IMG/VR virus record: IMGVR_UViG_3300037225_000328
Span: 1 to 45,792 of that record
Strand: one strand, 5' to 3'
DNA length: 45,792 bases
Origin: a virus
Shown: in pieces, positions 20,263 to 27,043 of the stretch
Numbering within the stretch: position 1 is the first letter of the stretch
How the letters are laid out: every line of letters starts with the position of its first letter
Made by a program: the position numbers and the translations under genes
The notes under the pieces: generated by a model
What the model was told of the DNA's origin: nothing
Database searches by the model: none
Seen by the model: the letters and a program-made list of their open reading frames with translations, nothing else

Positions 20263-20335
20263 TAGCAGGGATCGGACTCGAACCGATACTACCGACATTT
20301 TGAGTGTCGTGACTCTTCCATTGGTCTACCCTGCC
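20263..20335 (-). tRNA. tRNA-Leu (anticodon CAA), short variable loop
   Basis: Acceptor GGCAGGG/CCCTGCT with G1-U72; anticodon stem CGACA/TGTCG around CTCAAAA gives CAA (reads UUG); T arm ATCGG-TTCGAGT-CCGAT. Same D-loop and G1-U72 as the neighbouring tRNA-Leu. Its 5' half is also the last 15 codons of the HNH gene. Confidence 0.88.
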
Positions 20336-20768
20336 AAGTTTTATTTTGTCTAATATTTCTAATTGATTTTCGATCAACATCAAACTGTCGAGCTAAACTT
20401 GAAACACTATTATTTGATAGTCTAATTGCTAATACTTGACTCCAATTTAATTTAGCCCGACCATTGTTAATATCTTTTGCACTTCGTTTTCGTTGAACCC
20501 GATCATAAACATTATCACTATGAGTTCCCGATTTTAAATGATTTGGATTAACACAATTAGGAACATCACAAGTATGACGAATTACTTCTGTTAGTATAAG
20601 TCCCTCCAAAAATGCTGCAATGCGATGGGCTCGATAATGCTTATTATTTATACAAAAATAACCGTAACCTTCGCTGTCTATACCGCCGCCCCACAACCAA
20701 CAAGAATCAGATGAACCTTTCTTGTAGCAACCATAAAAGCGTTTAATTTGTTCTTCAGTCAAATTCAT
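20289..20768 (-). CDS. HNH homing endonuclease inserted between tRNA-Lys and tRNA-Leu
   Basis: 159 residues. HNH_3-type core: CWLWGGG near residue 23, RHTCDVPNCVNPNHL near 65, then a helix-turn-helix (Ser-Leu-Ala-Arg-Gln-Phe-Asp-Val) ending in a KTW motif. The ATG starts 2 nt after the tRNA-Lys discriminator (A-CT-ATG). The last 15 codons and the stop lie in the tRNA-Leu(CAA) gene, so the tail after KTW is tRNA sequence read as protein. No ribosome site is visible. Confidence 0.9.
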   Translation of the reverse strand: MNLTEEQIKRFYGCYKKGSSDSCWLWGGGIDSEGYGYFCINNKHYRAHRIAAFLEGLILTEVIRHTCDVPNCVNPNHLKSGTHSDNVYDRVQRKRSAKDINNGRAKLNWSQVLAIRLSNNSVSSLARQFDVDRKSIRNIRQNKTWQGRPMEESRHSKCR

Positions 20769-20770
20769 AG

Positions 20771-20843
20771 TGAGCCCGGCAGGGATCGAACCTGCGACCT
20801 AGCGGTTAAAAGCCGCTTGCTCTACCAATTGAGCTACGAGCCC
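20771..20843 (-). tRNA. tRNA-Lys (anticodon UUU)
   Basis: Acceptor GGGCTCG/CGGGCTC, discriminator A; D arm GCTC/GAGC; anticodon stem AGCGG/CCGCT around CTTTTAA gives UUU; T arm GCAGG-TTCGATC-CCTGC. A canonical tRNA. Confidence 0.96.
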
Positions 20844-20847
20844 CAAG

Positions 20848-20935
20848 TGGGTAATGAAGGAATCGAACCCTTTCGGCAGCCACCTTGCATCTTTTACGCC
20901 AAGCGGTTTACAGCCGCACGCAAGGAACATCACCC
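20848..20935 (-). tRNA. Irregular tRNA-like RNA, apparent anticodon GUA (Tyr), no D arm
   Basis: Acceptor GGGTGAT/ATTACCC (one G-U) and discriminator A are good; a T arm with GTTCGATTC and one mismatch follows. GCGG-CTGTAAA-CCGC looks like an anticodon arm with GUA. Only about 10 nt separate the acceptor from it, so there is no D arm. Instead CCTTGCGT before it pairs with ATGCAAGG after it (8 bp, one G-U), enclosing the anticodon hairpin. This could be a tRNA-Tyr rebuilt around a long variable region, a relic or a mimic. Confidence 0.4.
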
Positions 20936-20946
20936 ATATTTATAAA

Positions 20947-21014
20947 TCGGGCCTGTGGGACTCAAACCCACAACCTCCCGGTTCCTCCCGGTGCTCCTAT
21001 TAAGCTAAGGCCCG
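20947..21014 (-). tRNA. Irregular tRNA-like RNA, anticodon unclear
   Basis: Perfect acceptor CGGGCCT/AGGCCCG, discriminator A, perfect T arm GTGGG-TTTGAGT-CCCAC, but a shortened D arm (GCT/AGC) and an anticodon hairpin CCGG-GAGGAA-CCGG with a 6-nt loop and no U33. It is 68 nt long, several bases short. Either a decayed tRNA or a tRNA mimic. Confidence 0.45.
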
Positions 21015-21033
21015 CCAAATTCCTATAGAAACT

Positions 21034-21255
21034 TTAATCATAATCATGGATTGCATAATAATCGCGGGCTTCATCCCAACCAGCCTCATGCGCACGATCC
21101 CACACACCGCTCACAAGAGGCATAGCAGCATTGGCACAAGTCTCATAGCCATTATGCCACGCCAGGCGTGCTAATTCCTTGATTGTATCAAGACGATTAC
21201 TTTCCATGTGAGAAATGTCAAGTGCCCGCCACCACTTGTCAAAGTAAGTTGTCAT
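21034..21255 (-). CDS. Small hypothetical protein, 73 residues
   Basis: The ATG chosen is 6 nt after TATGAT; the longer frame would begin inside the promoter. Unrecognised; helical with Trp-Trp-Arg-Ala-Leu near the start and an acidic AspTyrTyrAlaIleHisAspTyrAsp end. It lies just upstream of the tRNA cluster and may share its transcript. Confidence 0.75.
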   Translation of the reverse strand: MTTYFDKWWRALDISHMESNRLDTIKELARLAWHNGYETCANAAMPLVSGVWDRAHEAGWDEARDYYAIHDYD

Positions 21256-21261
21256 ACTACA

Positions 21262-21289
21262 ATCATAGCACAATTTTTCAGATTGTCAA
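21262..21289 (-). promoter_or_regulatory. Promoter at 21.27 kb, upstream of the tRNA cluster
   Basis: Minus strand TTGACA (21284-21289), 16-nt spacer, TATGAT (21262-21267), 6 nt, ATG. The likely promoter for 21034-21255 and the tRNAs after it. Confidence 0.85.
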
Positions 21290-21561
21290 GCCGGGGTACT
21301 GATTATTTTCAAGAAGCGCCTACTCAGGCGGCGAAGAGTCTTTACCCGCTTAGTATTCTGTAGAATCTGAAATTCTGTCCGTTCAAAGTCAATATCCGGA
21401 ATACGTGTTACAATCAATTTATCCGTAAATCCCATCCGGCGGGCGGCACGTCGGCATTTTAGAAACGCAGCTTTTACAACACTACGTTTTTCGTGGTAGA
21501 AAAGAAAAAACGGATAAAACTTATCAACCTGTGGTTGTTTCACTAAGATCGCATAGTTCAT
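21286..21561 (-). CDS. Basic hypothetical protein, 91 residues
   Basis: Start chosen with GGGAG 7 nt upstream. Strongly basic (Arg/Lys runs such as Cys-Arg-Arg-Ala-Ala-Arg-Arg and Leu-Arg-Arg-Leu-Ser-Arg-Arg), so nucleic-acid binding is plausible. It overlaps the Thg1-like gene by 38 nt and may assist RNA handling, but no family is recognised. Confidence 0.7.
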   Translation of the reverse strand: MNYAILVKQPQVDKFYPFFLFYHEKRSVVKAAFLKCRRAARRMGFTDKLIVTRIPDIDFERTEFQILQNTKRVKTLRRLSRRFLKIISTPA

Positions 21562-22273
21562 TTGCTGACTCCCATAGTTCCTTGATATCATTGTAATGTG
21601 GCTCAATATTTGATAGCATTCTCCACGGCACATCTGCTATGTGTGATTTAACAATAAACGTGCCATTTTTTTCTTCATATGATAAATCTTTAGTCCAACA
21701 TTGTCCTATTCCAGCAAGCATTTCGTGCATTGCAGTACGATTCTTTCCTTGCAAATCACAATGCGAAAAGAATTGACGTGTATAAAGACTTAAAGAGTTT
21801 CGTTGCCAATCAGTAGCTCGCCAGAGAAAATAGTTTACTACTTCCTGTTCAGGAATATTAAAGGCTCTAGCATCAAATGCAGCGGGGGATCGACTATAAA
21901 AACCAAAGGCATTTAACATCTTGTTAAAGTGGCCACCAAAAACGGACGCTGATACTGATTCCACTTTTGATTGATTATATCCAAACCAAGCATCAGTTGT
22001 CAAAGTATCATAATCTGTTAGCACAAAGCTTGCTTCGTCACTTTGAATATAGGCCAGCTTGCAACCCTGCATATCATCCGCAAGCGCCCTGGCAGCCATC
22101 ACCATAGACCGCATGATACCGTGGTCAAACGGACTATTACATTGACGAGTGAAAGTGGAAAAGGCACGACCATCAACTCTTATAATTACAGGTATCCGGC
22201 GTGTTAAATAATGTCGTGCCGGATTTTCATAGTTTAACTTTATTCTTTTTGCTAGTTCAGAATGGTCAGGCAT
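21524..22273 (-). CDS. thg1: Thg1-like 3'-5' RNA polymerase (tRNA-His guanylyltransferase family)
   Basis: 249 residues. Family signatures: RVDGRAFSTFTR (32-43) with the first metal-binding Asp at 34, and QSDEASF (77-83) with the second Asp. The downstream FDARAFNIP and a Trp-Arg-x-x-Asp-x-x-Arg-Asn segment also match. These enzymes add nucleotides to tRNA 5' ends in the reverse direction; bacterial and phage members mostly repair truncated tRNA 5' ends. ATG chosen with AGGAG 9 nt before, overlapping the upstream stop. It is close to the tRNA cluster, which holds irregular tRNAs. Confidence 0.9.
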   Translation of the reverse strand: MPDHSELAKRIKLNYENPARHYLTRRIPVIIRVDGRAFSTFTRQCNSPFDHGIMRSMVMAARALADDMQGCKLAYIQSDEASFVLTDYDTLTTDAWFGYNQSKVESVSASVFGGHFNKMLNAFGFYSRSPAAFDARAFNIPEQEVVNYFLWRATDWQRNSLSLYTRQFFSHCDLQGKNRTAMHEMLAGIGQCWTKDLSYEEKNGTFIVKSHIADVPWRMLSNIEPHYNDIKELWESANELCDLSETTTG

Positions 22274-22773
22274 CAACATTTACTCCTAATTTGGTCGGCT
22301 GGTACATAGTTAAGGGCTGCTTGTTTTGCGGCTTCAAATGTTGAGTGTTTATCAGGTACAAAAATATGACCTTTATTGCTACATAGATAATAATGCCGAC
22401 CTTCCGGCCACTTAGCAATTGTAATAATTTCATCCTCTAACTTATCTGGCCACGCCAACCTCTCTGACTCAACTGTTGAAAGAATTCTAGTCTCATGGTA
22501 TGGAATAAATCCACCGTTTCTATTAACTAAAATTGTATCGCTGCTTAAATACCTCTGAACACTTAACACCCACTGTTCAGCTAAATAGCGTGGATTATAG
22601 TATGGGTGCCCATTAAAGTGGGGATCAGTACCAAATTTACTATAATACATTGCTGTTACACCCAAATGGAGATCCATTAGGGTTGCAAAATCGCCTGGGC
22701 GTAATTCTAAATACCAACCCGTAAGATTAGGCAATTTAAGATGAGGCTGACAGCGATGAAATCGGTAAATCAT
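22273..22773 (-). CDS. Hypothetical protein, 166 residues
   Basis: Start taken at the ATG overlapping the HAD stop (ATGA). Unrecognised soluble protein, aromatic-rich, with Gly-Trp-Tyr-Leu-Glu-Leu-Arg-Pro-Gly-Asp-Phe near residue 20 and a C-terminal Phe-Glu-Ala-Ala-Lys-Gln-Ala-Ala helix. It lies between the HAD phosphatase and the Thg1-like gene. Confidence 0.7.
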   Translation of the reverse strand: MIYRFHRCQPHLKLPNLTGWYLELRPGDFATLMDLHLGVTAMYYSKFGTDPHFNGHPYYNPRYLAEQWVLSVQRYLSSDTILVNRNGGFIPYHETRILSTVESERLAWPDKLEDEIITIAKWPEGRHYYLCSNKGHIFVPDKHSTFEAAKQAALNYVPADQIRSKC

Positions 22774-23138
22774 TTCAGATGTAGCTTTCGTAGAATCCAA
22801 TCCTTAGTAGATCGGAGAAAACTTTCAATCCGAATCAGCCAAAGAATGCCGGGGCCACCAATTCCCTCGGGTGTATCATCAATCCATATCGTGACATTGT
22901 ATCCAGCCGCTTTGCAAGCTGGCCTCTTGAATTTATTTCCACAGAATACTATCTTTACCCCAATTGGCAAATTTTCCTTTAGGTGGCATTCTTCCCAATG
23001 AGAAAACTTCCGTGATGTTGCGCAAATAATGGTATAACCATGTAACTGAAGAAGCCTAATTATATTTGACCAAACTTCGGGATCTGCGGTAAATGTATCA
23101 TCAAAATCAATAGCAATTGCATCTTTATGTTTCCACAT
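22770..23138 (-). CDS. HAD-superfamily phosphatase
   Basis: 122 residues. HAD motif I DFDDT at 11-15 (nucleophile Asp11, acid/base Asp13), motif II ATSR around 40-43 and motif IV IDDTP near 93. There is no cap domain, so a small protein or nucleic-acid 5'/3' phosphate is a plausible substrate. Position beside Thg1-like and RNA-ligase genes suggests end-healing of RNA, which is an inference. GGGGAA lies about 8 nt before the ATG. Confidence 0.8.
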   Translation of the reverse strand: MWKHKDAIAIDFDDTFTADPEVWSNIIRLLQLHGYTIICATSRKFSHWEECHLKENLPIGVKIVFCGNKFKRPACKAAGYNVTIWIDDTPEGIGGPGILWLIRIESFLRSTKDWILRKLHLK

Positions 23139-23343
23139 GTTTTATTCCCCAGAGTCTTGTAATTTCAATCTTAGCTTCGGCAATCTGAACATCCTGGGAT
23201 AATCGTTTTATGCGGGCTTCACCTTTAATATCTTTTACTAAATCCGGCAGTCGATTAAGTGCATCATGAATTGATGGGGAACGAGTTAATATCTTATATG
23301 GCACCCATTTATCAAGAAGGCACACTTCAATAAGAAATTTCAT
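23125..23343 (-). CDS. Small hypothetical protein, 72 residues
   Basis: Unrecognised. Opening strand (Phe-Leu-Ile-Glu-Val-Cys-Leu-Leu) followed by charged helices. GGAG lies 11 nt before the ATG. It overlaps both neighbours. Confidence 0.65.
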   Translation of the reverse strand: MKFLIEVCLLDKWVPYKILTRSPSIHDALNRLPDLVKDIKGEARIKRLSQDVQIAEAKIEITRLWGIKHVET

Positions 23344-23487
23344 ATAAAATACTCTCCTTGTGGTAAACTATTCCATTTAATTCCTACACGATTTAATGTA
23401 TGATAACCCCGGTATATTTGCAAAGCCTCACATACTGACACGGCGGCTATTTCTCCGTGGGAATCCCGAAGTTTTTCCTTTAATCAT
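23340..23487 (-). pseudogene. Possibly frameshifted small gene
   Basis: A good ribosome site (GAGAGGG) and ATG at 23487 open a 19-codon frame. One base further on, another frame encodes a convincing 48-residue C-terminus (HGEIAAVSVCEALQIYRGY and more), ending in a TGA that overlaps the next ATG. A +1 shift in the A-rich run just after the start would fuse them. Alternatively a GTG at 23441 starts a 33-residue protein in the second frame (GGAG 11 nt upstream). Confidence 0.4.
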
Positions 23488-23564
23488 AATTTATTTCCCT
23501 CTCTATATCTTTGATGAAAATTTGACAAAATTTTATTTCTGTTGTTTCTTAACATTAAGTTTCA

Positions 23565-24098
23565 TTAGACTTCATTACCCCAACAATCCCAACCTGAAAC
23601 TTTTTCTCGGGCAAACAATTCAATTCGTGGTAAATCTCCGCATAATTCAACAATTCTACCCCGTACCACAGCAGGTTTTTGACTATGCCTTTCAATTGGG
23701 GTGTCAATTACTGAACTAACAGCCGCCGAAAGTCTTTTAGGATGTCCACGAGTAGCAAGCAAACACAACTCAGCGTTTGCACGAGTCCAACGACCCATAC
23801 CCCAGAACCATGAAGGAGTTTTCTTATTACGCTTAACCCAAGTGAAGGCGCAAGTTTTATATTCAAATCCCCACTTCTTGATTAGTTCCCAACATTCATT
23901 AAGCTTTGGCATCGTAACCCAAAGAAATAAACAACAATCATCGTCGGCAATATCAACAACTGGTAAATCTTCAATCCATTGCATACTCTGGGTTGGGTAT
24001 TTACAACATGCGCCCCTATTACCGGCCAGGGCCTTATCTCGATAAGACCACGGTGGGTCCGCATATATAATTTGATACTTTTTATCTGGCAGGTGCAT
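23565..24098 (-). CDS. MT-A70 family adenine-N6 methyltransferase
   Basis: 177 residues. DPPW at 14-17 is the catalytic motif of the MT-A70 family; the following Trp-Ser-Tyr-Arg, the FLWVTMPKL strand and GMGRWTRANAELCLLATRG are characteristic. Phage members methylate adenine in DNA and may protect against restriction. RNA adenine methylation is another family role. It overlaps the protease gene by 17 nt. Confidence 0.9.
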   Translation of the reverse strand: MHLPDKKYQIIYADPPWSYRDKALAGNRGACCKYPTQSMQWIEDLPVVDIADDDCCLFLWVTMPKLNECWELIKKWGFEYKTCAFTWVKRNKKTPSWFWGMGRWTRANAELCLLATRGHPKRLSAAVSSVIDTPIERHSQKPAVVRGRIVELCGDLPRIELFAREKVSGWDCWGNEV

Positions 24099-25014
24099 AT
24101 AGAAGATGCTCCACAGGCTTTAAGGCTTCCCGCTTCAACTCATCGTATCCTCGAATAGTTTCAATAAACCAGCGGACACGCAAGCAATGACTACCGTGGG
24201 CTCCGAGAGAGTCACTTCCAAATAGAACGGCTCCTAACGTACCATCAGGCTTAAATAGTGGTCCACCGGAATCCCCACTTCGGGCCGCAGCATCCATTGC
24301 TACAATATCATTAGGCTCGCGTCCACCGGGACTAAAGAAATGTTGAATAGTTCCAGTAACTTCTCGGTAGTCTCCAGAACCAAAACCGCAAACAGTTAGC
24401 CTATCTCCAATTCTCGGGGCTACATCACTGAGTTGTGAAACTGAAAATCGCTGATCAATAACCAATACGGCTAAATCCCAAGTCTTATTAGTAGCAATTA
24501 CCTTTGCTGGCAGCCCATTAACCTTAAACTCGTATCCATCCCGAACAACATGCCAGGCCGTAATAATTAAAGACTGGTTTGTAGTGGCAATGCAAGTACC
24601 ACTCCCAAGAGAACTCATTCTATGCTCAACTGCTTCCACTCTAACTACCGAGGGGCGGGCGACATACGGATTAGGAATAATAAGTGGATTCGGAGTAGGA
24701 GCCGGTACAGGGTAAGGAACCGGATAAGGCTCAGGCACCGGCACTGGATAAGGCTCAGGCACCGGCACTGGATACGGTGCTGGGGGATAAATAGGATAGG
24801 GGCAAGGAATTGGAATAGGCACTGGCACTGGGCGCGGAGGCGTCGGAGGGACTGGCCGGGGCGGTACTGGCCGGGGCGGTACTGGCCGGGGCGGCGTCGG
24901 TGGCTTAGGGGGCACTGGTTTAGTTGCCACAGCACTATTAACATGAATTGTGACCGTGGGCGCAGCCATTGCCATAGAACCACAGAGTAGAATAATCAGT
25001 AAAAGTTTCTTCAT
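24082..25014 (-). CDS. Secreted trypsin-like serine protease with proline-rich linker
   Basis: 310 residues. Signal peptide at 1-18 (Lys-Lys, then Leu-Leu-Leu-Ile-Ile-Leu, Ala-Met-Ala-Ala). Residues 33-110 are a Pro-rich linker with PPRPV and EPYPVPV repeats. The protease domain has His155 (ITAWHV), Asp180 (TWDLAV) and Ser249 (SGDSGGP), the trypsin/DegP-type triad. No PDZ domain. It would be exported and could act in the periplasm or on the envelope. GGAGG lies 5 nt before the ATG. Confidence 0.88.
   Translation of the reverse strand: MKKLLLIILLCGSMAMAAPTVTIHVNSAVATKPVPPKPPTPPRPVPPRPVPPRPVPPTPPRPVPVPIPIPCPYPIYPPAPYPVPVPEPYPVPVPEPYPVPYPVPAPTPNPLIIPNPYVARPSVVRVEAVEHRMSSLGSGTCIATTNQSLIITAWHVVRDGYEFKVNGLPAKVIATNKTWDLAVLVIDQRFSVSQLSDVAPRIGDRLTVCGFGSGDYREVTGTIQHFFSPGGREPNDIVAMDAAARSGDSGGPLFKPDGTLGAVLFGSDSLGAHGSHCLRVRWFIETIRGYDELKREALKPVEHLLYAPAR
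24722..24769. repeat. Two 24-bp tandem repeats in the protease linker
   Basis: GGATAAGGCTCAGGCACCGG plus CACT occurs twice in a row, encoding the Pro-Val-Pro-Glu-Pro-Tyr repeats. Confidence 0.85.
24851..24895. repeat. Three 15-bp tandem repeats in the protease linker
   Basis: ACTGGCCGGGGCGGT occurs three times (last base C in the third), encoding Pro-Pro-Arg-Pro-Val units. This is the GC-richest spot nearby. Confidence 0.85.
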
Positions 25015-25706
25015 TATGGCCTCCAATTCCAGACTGCATTTTGATTAGAAATATCTGGCAAATACTTACCAGCTTCATAGTCTGGTCTAACCCATTTTGC
25101 TAAGAAATCAACTCCATAACGTGTTTCAACTCGCCACACCCATCCTTCAACTTGTGCGGCTCCACACCCGCTAATCGGAAAGTGATCCATAACCCATTCA
25201 GGAGTATGAGGAGGTCCATAAGAAATCAATGGTACGGTTTCAAATTTACCTGCCACCCTAGTCATGAAATCTTCATATCGAAGACGCTTATCTTCAGTCA
25301 TTAAATCAAACGCACGAAAAACTTCTTCATTTGAGAGAATGGTATAATTAGTTCCATGCGCCTGGGCAATCCATTCTCCAACAAGTCGCTCCCCCTCCTG
25401 TAATAGTTTGTCAAAGCGCTCTATTCGTTCCATCACCCAACGATAGAATAAGTGGTGATTTATAAAACGAGATGTGCAAGCTAAATTACCCGCGCGAGTA
25501 ATTGGGAGGATAGCACCATTAACCTTGCATACTGCAACACAGGAACCATCAACCTTCTCTTGAATAACTATGTTATCATATTTATCACGAGTTTGTTGGG
25601 TCGCAATAATAGCTTGTCCTGGCGTAATATAACGATCAGTCTTTCCAACCCGCGAGCCAGGAAGATGTCCTATATGTCCGTATGCTTTTCTATTAAGAGG
25701 TTTCAT
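25014..25706 (-). CDS. RNA ligase (nucleotidyltransferase superfamily)
   Basis: 230 residues. Motif I KVDG with Lys51 as the adenylated residue, motif III-like GEW (110-112), FDLM (133-136), motif IV EGWVWR (187-192) and motif V LAKWVRP (202-208) follow the Rnl2/DNA-ligase nucleotidyltransferase order. It lacks a clear C-terminal extension. It likely seals RNA nicks such as broken anticodon loops. In an RNA-repair setting with Thg1-like and HAD genes 2-3 kb away. ATGA overlap with the upstream gene. Confidence 0.87.
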   Translation of the reverse strand: MKPLNRKAYGHIGHLPGSRVGKTDRYITPGQAIIATQQTRDKYDNIVIQEKVDGSCVAVCKVNGAILPITRAGNLACTSRFINHHLFYRWVMERIERFDKLLQEGERLVGEWIAQAHGTNYTILSNEEVFRAFDLMTEDKRLRYEDFMTRVAGKFETVPLISYGPPHTPEWVMDHFPISGCGAAQVEGWVWRVETRYGVDFLAKWVRPDYEAGKYLPDISNQNAVWNWRP

Positions 25707-26353
25707 ATTGCACCACCACCTAAAACAAATTGCAAATTAGCTAATTCGTGACCTAATGGAACCCTCCATAAAATAGGCCGGGTTCCTTTCATCATTTCAG
25801 CCGCCGTCTTTCGACACCATAAAATATCAAAGCATAGTACCGATTGTCCCTCATCGTATCCAATAGCCGTTGTATGTCGCTGGCCTGCCACCACCTTCCA
25901 ATTCAAATGTGGAGCTACTTTAAGACCAAGAGCACAATTAAAGGCTCCTAGAGAATCCGATGCTCCAATGCAACGATACCAGTCGGGAGTTTCTGGCTGC
26001 GGGTAAAATTCTGCCATAAGTTCTTTATAACGAACCAAAATAAATTGGGCCACTTCTGAATCATACCATCTTTCCAGTTCCAACTCACTGAGATATTTAG
26101 GTTCTTGTTCCTCACTCCAACGTAGCCATTCTTTATAGGCATCAGAAGTTTCAAAACGTTGATAAGCAATATAATCCCAGGCATCATCCTCAGAGTACAT
26201 CCAAGGGGCTTTTACTAAATCCCACGGCCCCGGAATAGTTGGCATATTTTCAGCATAGACTTTCATACCTAAATCCAGCGCTAGTTGGACAGTAGGATCA
26301 CTAAGATGCCGTTTTACTTCCGGCCAGCATTTATCAACGTCATATATTTTCAT
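25703..26353 (-). CDS. Hypothetical protein, 216 residues
   Basis: Unrecognised soluble protein, acidic and Trp/Tyr-rich in the N-terminal half (Trp-Asp-Tyr-Ile-Ala-Tyr, Trp-Tyr-Arg-Cys-Ile-Gly). The C-terminal part has strands (Gln-Ser-Val-Leu-Cys-Phe-Asp-Ile-Leu-Trp-Cys). No motif matched. It overlaps both neighbours by a few bases. Confidence 0.7.
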   Translation of the reverse strand: MKIYDVDKCWPEVKRHLSDPTVQLALDLGMKVYAENMPTIPGPWDLVKAPWMYSEDDAWDYIAYQRFETSDAYKEWLRWSEEQEPKYLSELELERWYDSEVAQFILVRYKELMAEFYPQPETPDWYRCIGASDSLGAFNCALGLKVAPHLNWKVVAGQRHTTAIGYDEGQSVLCFDILWCRKTAAEMMKGTRPILWRVPLGHELANLQFVLGGGAI

Positions 26354-26537
26354 GTTTTTTGGGAACTAAAGTAACTTCAGTCTCGCCATTTTCTATTGCT
26401 TTGAGAATTGCATAAGTGAACAAACTAGCGGGATCCGTAGTGTAACCACACACTTTTCGGATGAACAAAGAATTCCATAATTCTTGAACATGTTTTGAAT
26501 CAACATTAAGTGTAATTGTTTTAAGTTCAGTAGCCAC
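26340..26537 (-). CDS. Small hypothetical protein, GTG start
   Basis: 65 residues from a GTG placed after the hydrophobic segment of the longer frame, which overlaps the upstream gene. Beta-helical start (Lys-Thr-Ile-Thr-Leu-Asn-Val), then a helix and a Lys-rich tail. The longer version would add a Leu-rich run that is really coding for the neighbour. Confidence 0.6.
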   Translation of the reverse strand: MATELKTITLNVDSKHVQELWNSLFIRKVCGYTTDPASLFTYAILKAIENGETEVTLVPKKHENI

Positions 26538-27039
26538 GGCCAATTTCCAAAGTAACAATATCGACAGAATTAACAACCGACATACCTTGTTTCAAAGCCA
26601 TCTGAATAAAGGCTTCTTTTTGTTTCTCGGCTTGTTCTCGGGTATACCATAATTTTTCAGAAAAAATAACAGTTTCTTCTCTTCGCACAATCCCACTATC
26701 TAAACCTATCGCTCTTAATTGATAAAGTTTCTGAATACTGCCAAACCAATTATGATATCGTCCATACGCTCCAGCAATATCAAGTGCTTCACCGGGGTCA
26801 ATACCTTTTAGGTATAAAATTATAAAAAGAGCCGCCATCCTTTTAGCATTATCTTTAGATAACCAATCAACGCGCCCCAATTGCATTGAACCATGCTTCC
26901 ATGAGATATTCCAATCTGGCCCATCAGGAGCTAAGTATTTATGTCCGCTCGCGTCTACTCTGCAATAATTTAATTCAACTCTCGCATTATTGACATCAAG
27001 AATAGCATCAGGATTATCAAAATATTGACAATAATTCAT
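26527..27039 (-). CDS. Hypothetical protein, 170 residues
   Basis: Unrecognised. Contains Trp-Lys-His-Gly-Ser-Met-Gln-Leu and a central Ala-Leu-Phe-Ile-Ile-Leu helix. GGAG lies 8 nt before the ATG. No catalytic motif found. Confidence 0.7.
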   Translation of the reverse strand: MNYCQYFDNPDAILDVNNARVELNYCRVDASGHKYLAPDGPDWNISWKHGSMQLGRVDWLSKDNAKRMAALFIILYLKGIDPGEALDIAGAYGRYHNWFGSIQKLYQLRAIGLDSGIVRREETVIFSEKLWYTREQAEKQKEAFIQMALKQGMSVVNSVDIVTLEIGRGY

Positions 27040-27043
27040 TTAA

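Noticed and set aside
20848-20935. A standard tRNA-Tyr call
   Set aside because: No D arm can be drawn and the T stem has a mismatch, so it is listed only as an irregular tRNA-like RNA.
20748-20945. Plus-strand frame across tRNA genes
   Set aside because: The 'protein' is the reverse complement of tRNA T-arm and anticodon sequences.
24722-24895. CRISPR-like short repeats
   Set aside because: Tandem repeats without spacers, in frame with a proline-rich linker; no cas genes.
24622-24990. Arg/Trp-rich plus-strand frame
   Set aside because: It is the mirror of the proline-rich repeats of the protease gene.
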